From JBOGXB01 sp050694215 (GTDB lineage: Bacteria > Actinomycetota > CADDZG01 > WHSQ01): a stretch of DNA of 19,764 bases. Under the pieces are notes generated by a model. That model had not been told where the DNA came from and did no database searches. It saw only the letters and a program-made list of their open reading frames with translations. A program made the position numbers and the translations under genes. Location of the stretch: contig JBOGXB010000040.1 of the NCBI GenBank assembly GCA_050694215.1, forward strand, positions 1 to 19,764, written 5' to 3'. How positions within the stretch are numbered: position 1 is the stretch's first letter; the number at the start of each line of letters is the position of its first letter. This document shows, piece after piece, positions 8,762 through 15,158 of the stretch.

Positions 8762-8780
8762 GACGTGAATAGTTCACGTT
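8762..8780. terminator. Perfect hairpin between convergent HIT and cbs genes (likely bidirectional terminator)
   Basis: ACGTGAA-TAG-TTCACGT (8763-8779) is a 7-bp perfect stem with a 3-nt loop, extended by a G-U pair. It starts one base after the HIT stop codon and lies 29 bp from the cbs stop, in a 47-bp convergent gap. There is no clear T-run on either side, so termination is inferred from position and shape. Confidence 0.55.
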
Positions 8781-8808
8781 GACCGCACTCAAAACCGATT
8801 CTGATGGG

Positions 8809-10206
8809 TCAGGCCCGGGTCTGGTGAGCCAGGAACTCCAACAGGTCGGCGCGCGAAAGCACCCCTACAGGCTTCGATCCGTCGGCGACGACGATCGCCT
8901 CGGCCCCCCGCGAGAGATCGGCGAACATCTCCTCGAGCCCCCCGGCCGCCTGCACTACCGGCAGCGGACCGTCCATGAACTCGACGACGTCCTTCTCGAT
9001 GGCATTGCGATCGCGGAACACCTTGTCGAGCAGCGACCTTTCGCTAATCGATCCGACGATTTCGCCGACTTCCCTCGGCTCTCCGTTCTTAGCAACCGGT
9101 ACTTGGGAGATGCCGAACTGCTGAAGGATGTCGATTGCCTTCCCTACCTTCTCGTGTGACGGGACCGCGACCATGTCGGGGATGTGCGCCTCGATGGTTC
9201 TCTTCTGCGCCAACACTTCACCGATGCGCGCAGAGGTCCCGAGGCGTTCGATGAAGCCGTGCTCGAGCATCCAGGACTCGTTGTAGATCTTGCTCAGATA
9301 ATTCCTGCCCGAGTCCGACAGAATGACGACGACGACGTCGTCGGGCCCGAGGCTCTTAGCAACCTCGAGGGCGGCGACCAGCACGGTCCCACTGGACCCT
9401 CCGGCGAGCAACCCTTCTTCGCGCGTCAGACGGCGCGCCATCAGAAAGCTGTCCTTGTCACCGACCGTTACCCACCGGTCGATGATGTCGCGATCGAGCG
9501 TGTCCGGCCACGACTCCTTGCCGATCCCCTCTACCAGATAGGGATGGATCTCGCTCGATGTGAAGATCGAGCCCTCCGGATCCACGCCGACGATCTCGAT
9601 GGCCGGACTCTTCTCCTTCAAGAAGCGGCCGGCTCCTGTCACCGTGCCGCCCGTGCCGACGCTGACGACAAGGTGAGTGATTCGCCCCTGTGTCTGCTCC
9701 CAGATCTCGGGCCCGGTCGTTGCGTGATGGGCGTTCGGGTTCTCGACGTTGTGGTACTGATTGGGCTGGAAGGCACCCGGGATCTCCTCGGTGAGCCGGT
9801 CGGCAACTCGGTAGTAGGACTCGGGGGATTCCGGAGGGACCACCGTCGGGGTGATCACGACCTCCGCCCCGTAGGCTCGCAGCAACAAGATCTTCTCCTG
9901 ACTCATCTTGTCGGGCATCGTGAAGATGCAGCGGTAACCCTTAAGCGCAGCGGCGATGGCAAGGCCGACTCCCGTGTTGCCCGAGGTGGGCTCCACGATG
10001 GTGCCACCCGGCTTGAGCTTGCCCTCCTTCTCGGCCGCCTCGATCATCCGCACCCCGATCCGGTCCTTAACGCTTCCGCCGGGGTTTAGCATCTCGAGCT
10101 TTGCTAGCAGCTCGCAGTCGAGATCGGCTCCGATGCGCTTGAGGCGGAGGAGAGGGGTGCGGCCGATGGCATCGAGAAGGGAGTCGTAGGTGTCCATGCG
10201 CCGCAT
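8809..10206 (-). CDS. cbs: Cystathionine beta-synthase with C-terminal CBS-domain pair
   Basis: A PLP enzyme that condenses homocysteine with serine to cystathionine, the first step of reverse trans-sulfuration. Motifs, counted from the ATG at 10206: the PLP lysine in MLNPGGSVKDRIG (K47), the phosphate-contacting TSGNTGVGLA (~74-83), GTGGTVTGAGR further on, and a nucleotide-fold part ending near residue 340. A pair of CBS domains follows (HIPDMVAVPSHEKVG... to the end), which in this family can bind adenosyl ligands and regulate activity. There is no N-terminal haem region, as is usual for bacterial forms. Start: ATG 10206 has AGG 9 nt upstream; ATG 10197 is three codons later and also possible. 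The frame stays open much further upstream, but that part is antisense to the L,D-transpeptidase gene and shows no family similarity. Plain O-acetylserine sulfhydrylase is less likely because of the CBS pair. Confidence 0.93.
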   Translation of the reverse strand: MRRMDTYDSLLDAIGRTPLLRLKRIGADLDCELLAKLEMLNPGGSVKDRIGVRMIEAAEKEGKLKPGGTIVEPTSGNTGVGLAIAAALKGYRCIFTMPDKMSQEKILLLRAYGAEVVITPTVVPPESPESYYRVADRLTEEIPGAFQPNQYHNVENPNAHHATTGPEIWEQTQGRITHLVVSVGTGGTVTGAGRFLKEKSPAIEIVGVDPEGSIFTSSEIHPYLVEGIGKESWPDTLDRDIIDRWVTVGDKDSFLMARRLTREEGLLAGGSSGTVLVAALEVAKSLGPDDVVVVILSDSGRNYLSKIYNESWMLEHGFIERLGTSARIGEVLAQKRTIEAHIPDMVAVPSHEKVGKAIDILQQFGISQVPVAKNGEPREVGEIVGSISERSLLDKVFRDRNAIEKDVVEFMDGPLPVVQAAGGLEEMFADLSRGAEAIVVADGSKPVGVLSRADLLEFLAHQTRA

Positions 10207-10249
10207 GCTACGAGACCTGTGCAACCATTCAGCAGTCGCTAACGTCTGC

Positions 10250-10278
10250 TTGGATAGGTCCCGATAACCCCTTACGAT
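10250..10278 (+). promoter_or_regulatory. Sigma70-type promoter for the L,D-transpeptidase gene
   Basis: TTGGAT (10250-10255), 17-bp spacer, TACGAT (10273-10278). The expected transcription start near 10285 gives a very short leader before ATG 10297. It lies in the 90-bp gap between divergent cbs and L,D-transpeptidase genes. Confidence 0.6.
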
Positions 10279-10296
10279 TGAGGCTCTCTGAAAAAG

Positions 10297-11565
10297 ATGG
10301 ACAACCCGGACGCTTCCCCCGTGGCAGCAACCTCCGAGATCGTCTCCGGACGACCCCGGCTTCTTTCTCGCGTCCCCAGGCCGGGAAGGAAGACCGCGAT
10401 CGCGGCGACGGTCCTTCTCACCCTCGTCCTCGTGGGAGCGGGTGGGGTCGCATGGGCGACGTACGACTACTCGCAGGAGTACGAGGGCAGGCTCCTGCCG
10501 GGAACCACGATCGCCCACGTCGACGTGGGAGGGATGACCTACGAGGAGGCCGAGAACGCCGTGCGCGCGGTCGTGGGGCCTCAGCTCAGCCGTCAGATAA
10601 CCATCCGGTGGCGAGGTGAATCCTGGACGGCTTCCCCGAGAGAGCTCGGGGCGAGCAGCAACCTCGCCGGGGTAATTTCCTCTGCCGTAGAGGCCACCGA
10701 AGACGCTTCCTTCTTCCATCGGATGCGGATGCGTTTGTTCGACGACCGGTTGGGGTTCGAGCGCGGAGTCGCCATCACCTATCCACGGCGGGGCGCTCGT
10801 CGGTTCATCGATCGGATCGCATCGGCCGTCAACGTCGAACCGCGCGATGCGACCATCGACTACTCCACCGGGTGGGTGGACATGATCCCTGCTCGCACCG
10901 GCTACCGGCTGCAGAAGAAGGCAAGCTTCCAGGGTCTCATGAAGTCGCTTCGCTCCGATGATGGCCACGTGCCCCTGTCGGTCAAGACGCTGAAGCCCGA
11001 GAGCACCGCAGAGGACTTCGATCAGATCCTGCTCGTTCGCATCGGCGAGAACATGCTCTATCTCTACGAGAACGGCAAGATCACGAACCAGTGGCCGATC
11101 GCCACCGGCCAGCCCGAGTACATGACCCCGACGGGCATGTACTCGGTTACGGAGAAGCGGTACATGCCGACGTGGGTCAACCCGGCCCCCGACACGTGGG
11201 GGGCGAGCATGCCCGTTTCGATCCCACCCGGCCCATCCAACCCTTTGGGACTGAGGGCCCTCAACTGGTCGGCTCCCGCGATCCGGTTCCACGGAACGAG
11301 CGCGACCTACTCGCTCGGTTTCAACGCCTCGCACGGCTGCGTGCGCCTGTCGAACGAGGACGTCATCCAGCTCTACGACATGATCGACGTGGGAACGCCG
11401 ATCGTTTCGGTAGTGGCGGGCGAGCTGAAGCCCCTCTATGTGTCGGCTCCAGATCCGATCCCCGTCCCGGAAGAAGGGGGCTCGGGGGACTCGACGGCCG
11501 ACTCCGGCGACGCGCCCGAGACCCAGAGCGACAAGGGCGACAAGAAGGGCGGGGGCGGCAACTAG
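10297..11565 (+). CDS. L,D-transpeptidase (YkuD) with N-terminal membrane anchor
   Basis: A 422-residue peptidoglycan cross-linking enzyme that would join meso-diaminopimelate residues (3-3 links) or attach other groups to tetrapeptide stems. A cytoplasmic N-terminus rich in arginine is followed by one membrane helix (~33-55), placing the rest outside. Residues ~60-230 look like the peptidoglycan-binding domain that often precedes YkuD, with a VGGMTYEEA start. The YkuD domain covers ~240-385, with H332 in RFHGT and the catalytic SHGCVRLSN holding H346 and C348. A low-complexity acidic and glycine tail (~400-422) ends the protein. ATG 10297 follows a promoter-like sequence closely; GAGG 13 nt upstream is a poor Shine-Dalgarno. 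The substrate stem and any beta-lactam response cannot be judged here. Confidence 0.92.
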   Translation: MDNPDASPVAATSEIVSGRPRLLSRVPRPGRKTAIAATVLLTLVLVGAGGVAWATYDYSQEYEGRLLPGTTIAHVDVGGMTYEEAENAVRAVVGPQLSRQITIRWRGESWTASPRELGASSNLAGVISSAVEATEDASFFHRMRMRLFDDRLGFERGVAITYPRRGARRFIDRIASAVNVEPRDATIDYSTGWVDMIPARTGYRLQKKASFQGLMKSLRSDDGHVPLSVKTLKPESTAEDFDQILLVRIGENMLYLYENGKITNQWPIATGQPEYMTPTGMYSVTEKRYMPTWVNPAPDTWGASMPVSIPPGPSNPLGLRALNWSAPAIRFHGTSATYSLGFNASHGCVRLSNEDVIQLYDMIDVGTPIVSVVAGELKPLYVSAPDPIPVPEEGGSGDSTADSGDAPETQSDKGDKKGGGGN

Positions 11566-11617
11566 TGCACCCAGGGCGCTGACCTGGCCGAGCGGCGCCG
11601 GCCTCCGCGCTTCGGTG

Positions 11618-11623
11618 AGGAGG
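11618..11623 (+). promoter_or_regulatory. Consensus Shine-Dalgarno deciding the CTG start of tryptophan 2,3-dioxygenase
   Basis: AGGAGG at 11618-11623 lies 8 nt before CTG 11632-11634. The frame from the previous gene's stop (11565) to the internal GTG at 11737 contains no ATG, GTG or TTG. Family-typical residues (SYGSYLKIPELL) begin exactly at this CTG. Confidence 0.7.
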
Positions 11624-11631
11624 ATCGCGAG

Positions 11632-12384
11632 CTGTCCTACGGCAGCTATCTGAAGATTCCGGAGCTGCTGTCGCTCCAGCAGCTTCTCTCCGATCCACCC
11701 GCCCACGACGAGCTCCTGTTCATCACGATCCACCAGGTGTACGAGCTGTGGTTCAAGGAGCTTCTGTTCGAGCTCGACTCAGTGCGCGGGCTTCTCTTCG
11801 AAGGAGACGCAGCCCGCGCGCGCCATTTCCTCGAGCGAGCACACACGATCGAACGTGTGCTCATCGAGCAGATCCCCGTCCTCGAATCGATGTCTCCGCA
11901 GGACTTCCTCGAGTTCCGAACCCAACTTGCGCCGGCCAGCGGCTTCCAGTCGGTTCAGTTCCGGGAGGTGGAGTTCGTGTCCGGCCTGAAGGCCCCCGCC
12001 TATCTCGACCGGCTTACGTTTACCGACGAAGAACGGGAGCGACTCGAACAACGCTTGAGGGAGCCGACGGTGTGGGATGCGTTCTGCGCGCTGCTGACCG
12101 AGAGGGGCCTGCCGATGCCGTCGGACTCCCTCGAGGAGAGGAGGACGAGCCTCCTGGTCATGGCGCGTGACAGGGAGCGCTTCTCGCAGGAGTTCGACCT
12201 CTCCGAGGCGATGCTCACCCACGACGAGCTGTTCGCATCGTGGCGTCAGCGGCACGTCCTCATGGTCGAGCGCCAGATCGGGACCAAGAGCGGGACCGGA
12301 GGCTCCACCGGGGCCCCATATCTGCGCACGACCCTCGACAAGCGCTTCTATCCCGAGCTCTGGGATCTCCGCAGCTACCTCTGA
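11632..12384 (+). CDS. kynA: Tryptophan 2,3-dioxygenase, CTG start
   Basis: A haem enzyme that opens the indole ring of L-tryptophan with O2 to give N-formylkynurenine, the first step of the kynurenine pathway. The 250-residue protein starts SYGSYLKIPELL and shows HDELLFITIHQVYELWFKE, where H34 matches the distal active-site histidine of the family. R96 in FRTQLAPASGFQS contacts substrate in relatives, H208 in RQRHVLMVER is the likely haem ligand, and GTGGSTGAPYLRTTL closes the active site. All conserved blocks are present in order, so it looks intact although slightly short for the family. Start: the in-frame GTG 11737 would lose about 35 conserved residues, while CTG 11632 has AGGAGG 8 nt upstream. 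It lies 66 bp after the L,D-transpeptidase gene on the same strand, and no separate promoter is evident. No formamidase or kynureninase gene is in the window. Confidence 0.9.
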   Translation: MSYGSYLKIPELLSLQQLLSDPPAHDELLFITIHQVYELWFKELLFELDSVRGLLFEGDAARARHFLERAHTIERVLIEQIPVLESMSPQDFLEFRTQLAPASGFQSVQFREVEFVSGLKAPAYLDRLTFTDEERERLEQRLREPTVWDAFCALLTERGLPMPSDSLEERRTSLLVMARDRERFSQEFDLSEAMLTHDELFASWRQRHVLMVERQIGTKSGTGGSTGAPYLRTTLDKRFYPELWDLRSYL

Positions 12385-12500
12385 GTCGGGAACCGGGCGC
12401 GAGAGGCACGCTTTGCGTGGTTGGCGGGGCCGAGAAGGTACGAGTGCGCCGGAGAACGCGAAGGCTTGGCCGAGAGCGCGAAGAAAACGCGCCAAGCGGC

Positions 12501-12530
12501 TTGAGAGGACCCTCCGCCGCGTAATAAGAT
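12501..12530 (+). promoter_or_regulatory. Promoter-like element inside the convergent gap (+ strand)
   Basis: TTGAGA (12501-12506), 18-bp spacer, TAAGAT (12525-12530). The predicted start near 12537 coincides with the first base of an 11-bp RNA stem. No recognised gene lies downstream on this strand. Confidence 0.4.
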
Positions 12531-12536
12531 AGTTAG

Positions 12537-12598
12537 GTACCTCGCAGAGGTGAGTAGGCTTCGGCCGAAAGCCACTGCGGGGTACATCTCTTTTCCCA
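12537..12598 (+). ncRNA. Candidate small structured RNA or intrinsic terminator
   Basis: GTACCTCGCAG (12537-12547) pairs with CTGCGGGGTAC (12575-12585): 11 bp with one G-U pair. An inner hairpin GGCTT/AAGCC (12557-12561 with 12569-12573) sits within the loop. A U-rich stretch ATCTCTTTT follows at 12586-12594. Taken with the promoter-like element ending at 12530, this could be a ~60-nt small RNA. It could instead be a late terminator for the dioxygenase gene, whose stop is 152 bp upstream. I do not recognise a known RNA family. Confidence 0.4.
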
Positions 12599-12682
12599 CC
12601 CTTTCAGGCCTGCCCCGGAACGAGATCGAGGTCGCTCCGAGCCGCGCTCGCCCGCCGGATCGGGAAGCTGAGTTACAAAACT

Positions 12683-12711
12683 ATCTTAGGTACGTTTGTT
12701 ACCTAACCCAA
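12683..12711 (-). promoter_or_regulatory. Promoter-like element inside the convergent gap (- strand)
   Basis: On the minus strand TTGGGT (12711-12706), 17-bp spacer, TAAGAT (12688-12683). It faces the + strand element across about 150 bp and shares the same TAAGATAGTT -10 context. It could drive RNA antisense to the + strand candidate. The spacer contains the TTAGGTA/TACCTAA hairpin arms, which could also be an operator. Confidence 0.35.
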
Positions 12712-12718
12712 ACCAGGG

Positions 12719-13522
12719 TCAGAGCTTCGCCAGGAAACGAGTCAGCGCGGCGTTGAAGGGCTCCATCTCCTCAACCATCGCCCCGTGTCCGCTCTCCATC
12801 ATCACGAGCTCGGCGCCGGGGATGGCTCGGGCGATCTCCTCCGAGGCGAAGCCCGGAACGATCATGTCCATTCTGCTTCCGACCACCAAGGTCGGCACCG
12901 ACACCCTGCCCAGCTCGTACAGGGTGTCGTGCTTCAGGATCGCATCCAGCTGGCCGTAGAGGACCTCTCGCCTCGCCAACCCCGGCCCGCTGTCTGCGAA
13001 GAATGCCGCGACCATGCTGTCGATTGCCTCCTGCCCCACCTCGAAGAAACGGGGGGTGAACATGAAGATCAGGGATGAATCCACCAGGCCCTCCGCGCCC
13101 TGAAGCTCGATGACCTTCCTCGCGAGCTCCGTCTGACGCCTCATGAACTCGATCGGTCGGGCCCAGGTCGCAGCAAGGATGAGGGCCGAAACGCGCTCGG
13201 GATGATCAAGAACCAGCCGCTGGGCGATCGCTCCCCCCATCGACACCCCGAAAACGACCGTCTTCTCTATGCCGAGGTGGTCCAGCAGGCGGGTGGCATC
13301 GTCGGCCATCTCGTCGATGGACGTCACCGTCCCGGCCGACGATTGGCCCATGCCCCGGTTGTCGAAGGTGATGAAACGATGGGTCTGGGTGACGGCGGCG
13401 ATCTGGGCGGCCCAGAAGCGCTGATCGACTCCGAAGCCCATGATCCCCAGAACGGGGCTCCGGCGGTCCTCGCCGTGCTGTCTGAAATGAACCTTGAGAT
13501 CCCCTAAGTCTGCGACCGGCAT
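12719..13522 (-). CDS. Alpha/beta-hydrolase fold protein
   Basis: A 267-residue alpha/beta-hydrolase resembling 3-oxoadipate enol-lactonase-type enzymes. The oxyanion region is near GIMGFG (26-31), followed by FDNRGMGQS (53-61). The nucleophile elbow is GVSMGGA with S94. The acid is D219 in VVGSRMDMIVP, and the base is H246 in MESGHGAMVEE. The full triad is present and the length is normal. There is no signal peptide, so it should be cytoplasmic. The substrate is not determined: this fold includes lactonases, esterases, haloperoxidases and C-C hydrolases. Start: ATG 13522 leaves a normal N-terminus. It has no Shine-Dalgarno but a -10 box ends 6 nt upstream, which fits a leaderless transcript. 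A TTG at 13564 would add 14 residues and read through that box. Its neighbours give no clear pathway. Confidence 0.85.
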   Translation of the reverse strand: MPVADLGDLKVHFRQHGEDRRSPVLGIMGFGVDQRFWAAQIAAVTQTHRFITFDNRGMGQSSAGTVTSIDEMADDATRLLDHLGIEKTVVFGVSMGGAIAQRLVLDHPERVSALILAATWARPIEFMRRQTELARKVIELQGAEGLVDSSLIFMFTPRFFEVGQEAIDSMVAAFFADSGPGLARREVLYGQLDAILKHDTLYELGRVSVPTLVVGSRMDMIVPGFASEEIARAIPGAELVMMESGHGAMVEEMEPFNAALTRFLAKL

Positions 13523-13528
13523 CGGCCG

Positions 13529-13534
13529 ATAGTA
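13529..13534 (-). promoter_or_regulatory. -10 box for a leaderless alpha/beta-hydrolase transcript
   Basis: On the minus strand TACTAT lies exactly 6 nt before ATG 13522, so transcription would begin at or next to the A of the start codon. No Shine-Dalgarno is present. The -35 is weak. Confidence 0.5.
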
Positions 13535-13574
13535 ACTGTCAGTAATGGACCATTTGCCGAGCAAGGAACGGGGG

Positions 13575-13580
13575 TACGGT
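13575..13580 (+). promoter_or_regulatory. -10 box for a leaderless LAXTG-protein transcript
   Basis: TACGGT lies 6 nt before ATG 13587, the same geometry as the divergent hydrolase gene. TTTGCC (13553-13558) at a 16-bp spacing is a possible weak -35. The poly-G tract just upstream is too far from the ATG to act as a Shine-Dalgarno. Confidence 0.4.
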
Positions 13581-13586
13581 TAAGCC

Positions 13587-13925
13587 ATGCGCAAAGCCAT
13601 CGTGGTGCTTGTGGCGGGATTGCTGCTCTTGGTGGCCTTCGCAGCGCCGGCATTCGCCCTGCGCGATCCCTTCGACCCCGTAGTCGACCTCACGCCGGAG
13701 ACCGCCGGCGGCAGCGGCGGAGGCGGAGCAGAAGAGGAAGCGACGAGGGCCGACGTCGGCGGGAGCGGCGGCACGGAGGGTGGGACCATCACGAACTCCG
13801 AGACGCTTGCCAACACAGGATCCGACGTGGAGCCGTGGGTGGTAGTGGCATACGGCCTCATCGCCGTGGGTGCGGCAGCCGTCGTCCTTTCCAAGACGTT
13901 CTCGCCGCTTCGCACAAAGCGGTAA
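13587..13925 (+). CDS. Small LAXTG cell-wall-anchored protein (likely sortase substrate)
   Basis: A 112-residue secreted protein with the layout of a sortase substrate. A signal peptide runs over residues 1-24 (MRKA, a hydrophobic core, then PAFA before LRDP). A short glycine- and glutamate-rich mature region follows (~25-72). The sorting signal is LANTG (74-78), followed by a hydrophobic segment (~84-101) and a basic tail ending RTKR. LAXTG, rather than LPXTG, is the motif used by class E sortases of high-GC actinobacteria, so it would be joined to the cell wall after cleavage between T77 and G78. The mature part is only about 50 residues with no recognisable domain, so it may be a spacer or a small surface peptide. 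No sortase gene is in the window. It is divergent from the alpha/beta-hydrolase gene. Confidence 0.75.
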   Translation: MRKAIVVLVAGLLLLVAFAAPAFALRDPFDPVVDLTPETAGGSGGGGAEEEATRADVGGSGGTEGGTITNSETLANTGSDVEPWVVVAYGLIAVGAAAVVLSKTFSPLRTKR

Positions 13926-13985
13926 CCGTTTCCCTTCGGGGATAATCCGCTCGTTCCGGTAGTTCCTCGCGTACCCTTCCGCGGC

Positions 13986-14300
13986 GTGAATCGCTGCTCG
14001 AAGCCCAGGTGCGCTCGGCCCGGAGGCGTCGTGCTTGCCTTCGACTACGCGTCCAGGCGCGCGATCCTCCAGGATCCCGGTACGGGTGAGCTGTCCCCCC
14101 ACCTCTACTCGATCTGCCGCCCCTGCGCCGAACGTCTGACCCCGCCGCTGGGTTGGACCCTCGAGGACCGGCGCTCGGAGCCGGTGCTGTTCCTCGACGA
14201 GCCGGGTCCAGAGCCGGCCGCGGCTACGAGCCTAGGATCCTCAGCACCTCCGGCCCCCAAGGATCACTCGAGGCAGCTCTTGTTCGGATCGAGCTCCTGA
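13986..14300 (+). CDS. DUF3499 family protein
   Basis: A 104-residue protein matching the DUF3499 pattern: CSKPRCARPG near the start (C4, C9), a middle strand region, then CRPCAERLTPPLGW (C44, C47). The four cysteines suggest one zinc site. The C-terminal ~35 residues are low complexity and rich in proline and serine. The function of the family is not established; it is generally small, actinobacterial and found near whiB and manB genes. GTG 13986 is the start, and TACCCT ends 8 nt upstream, so a near-leaderless message is possible. It ends 38 bp from a convergent small membrane protein gene. In this window it is separated from whiB and manB by about 2 kb of other genes. Confidence 0.8.
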   Translation: MNRCSKPRCARPGGVVLAFDYASRRAILQDPGTGELSPHLYSICRPCAERLTPPLGWTLEDRRSEPVLFLDEPGPEPAAATSLGSSAPPAPKDHSRQLLFGSSS

Positions 14301-14338
14301 TCGGCCTCGCTCAGGCTCCCGCCGGTCCGGGCGGTGTC

Positions 14339-14524
14339 TCAGGCGGCTCGCCGGAGGGGGATCCGGAGGGGGATGACGTTGTCGGGCAGGTCGTCTTCCT
14401 GCCTCAACGGATCGGGCTCGAACTCGCTGCGGATCTCGAAGCGCGCCCAGAAGCACCATCCGAGCCCCAGGCCTCCGAGAAAGAACACTGCTGCCACGAA
14501 GAAGACCACCCACTCGAGGTTCAT
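14339..14524 (-). CDS. Small single-pass membrane protein (61 aa), unknown function
   Basis: I do not recognise a family. ATG 14524 has a strong Shine-Dalgarno (GGAGG, 5 nt upstream, within GGGGAGGGG), which supports this short frame over the longer open frame reaching 14635. Residues ~5-26 are one hydrophobic helix (WVVFFVAAVFFLGGLGLGWCF). A charged, presumably cytoplasmic tail follows, acidic around 34-47 and ending in a basic IPLRRAA. It is convergent with the DUF3499 gene (38 bp) and divergent from the DUF6788-like gene. It may be a subunit or regulator of a larger membrane complex, but nothing in the window shows which. Confidence 0.6.
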   Translation of the reverse strand: MNLEWVVFFVAAVFFLGGLGLGWCFWARFEIRSEFEPDPLRQEDDLPDNVIPLRIPLRRAA

Positions 14525-14659
14525 TGACCCCTCCCCATCTGCCGCCTCGAGCCTCAGTCTCCTCAGTCGAGACCCATATTCTGGCACTTCGAGAGGCGTA
14601 CTTGAACCCGGTTGGCCTACGTTTTTCCGGCACATCTGGGCCTATTATTGGGCGCTTAG

Positions 14660-14674
14660 GTACGGCAGCCGTAC
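14660..14674. promoter_or_regulatory. 15-bp palindrome, possible operator, upstream of the DUF6788-like gene
   Basis: GTACGGC-A-GCCGTAC is a perfect 7-bp inverted repeat with a 1-bp centre. It lies 12 bp after a good -10-like TATTAT (14643-14648) and just before the Shine-Dalgarno at 14681-14688. This is where a repressor would block initiation or the nascent RNA could form a hairpin at the ribosome site. The -35 is weak. Confidence 0.45.
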
Positions 14675-14693
14675 ATAACCGAGGAGGGACACA

Positions 14694-14999
14694 GTGCCCG
14701 CCGACCGAAACCTCTTTGCGCAGCTGAGGGCCCTCGACCGTCATGATCTGAGACGCGTGCTGATCTTTGTGCGCGGCCTGCTCCATGCGCATGGTGACGA
14801 TCTCGGGGGGCAGGGCGAGCTCGCGGAGGCGGGAGGCCCCGTCACGTACCGTTTGGAGACCGTCCGGTGCGGGAAGTCTGGGTGCAAGAGCTGCCCTCAC
14901 GGGCCCTACTGGTACGCCTATTTCAGGGACGGGGGCAGGCTGAGATCCCGCTACATCGGGCGGGAGCTGCCGGAGGGCGTGGCTGACGCTCTCCGGTGA
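14694..14999 (+). CDS. DUF6788-like small cysteine-cluster protein
   Basis: A 101-residue protein. The N-terminal ~45 residues are helical and charged. The C-terminal part has the recognisable block VTYRLETVRCGKSGCKSCPHGPYWYAYFRDGGRLRSRYIGR, with C59, C64 and C67 likely to bind zinc, then an aromatic PYWYAY strand and a basic RLRSRYIG strand. Proteins with this block are widespread, often near mobile or phage-like regions; I assign it to DUF6788 from memory and no function is known. GTG 14694 is supported by GAGGAGGG just upstream. The aromatic and basic strands would suit nucleic-acid binding, which is inference. It has its own divergent promoter region containing a perfect palindrome. Confidence 0.65.
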   Translation: MPADRNLFAQLRALDRHDLRRVLIFVRGLLHAHGDDLGGQGELAEAGGPVTYRLETVRCGKSGCKSCPHGPYWYAYFRDGGRLRSRYIGRELPEGVADALR

Positions 15000-15158
15000 G
15001 ATGTCCCATTTTGAGGGATTAGTCTAGAAGGAGGACCGTCTCTCTCAACTATCGGCCGTTCGGGGCGAGGTCGATGGAAGGAGGCGGATGGGTGCTGATG
15101 GGCCGGAGCGGCCGGACCGTCGGCATCCGGTTGCCGAGGAAGCGGACAGGAGGAATCG

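Larger units (their letters stand above)
12385..12718. other. Gene-poor convergent region with inverted repeats and facing promoter-like elements
   Basis: This 334-bp gap separates two convergent genes and holds no gene I can support. Its right part is AT-richer than the surroundings and symmetrical. TAAGATAGTT (12525-12534) is perfectly inverted at 12679-12688 (AACTATCTTA). GTTAGGTA (12532-12539) is inverted at 12700-12707. TTAGGTAC occurs as a direct repeat at 12533 and 12686. TTAGGTA and TACCTAA also form a local hairpin at 12686-12706. The two TAAGAT copies read as -10 boxes that face each other. Small ORFs here (12550-12756 +, 12375-12599 -) have no recognisable features. Confidence 0.6.

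Noticed and set aside
10207..11733. Upstream extension of the cystathionine beta-synthase frame (to 974 codons)
   Set aside because: The extension is antisense to the L,D-transpeptidase gene and carries no recognisable domain; the enzyme's N-terminus begins at 10206 or 10197.
12375..12599. Small - ORF of 74 codons in the convergent gap
   Set aside because: Weak ribosome site and arginine/serine-rich composition typical of random high-GC frames; no family recognised.
12686..12706. Iron-box (DtxR/IdeR)-like sequence TTAGGT...ACCTAA
   Set aside because: Arms are spaced by 9 nt rather than the 7 nt of the consensus I know, and no iron gene is adjacent; kept only as an inverted repeat.
12550..12756. 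Small + ORF of 68 codons in the convergent gap
   Set aside because: No recognisable features, poor ribosome site, and it runs into the antisense of the alpha/beta-hydrolase 3' end.
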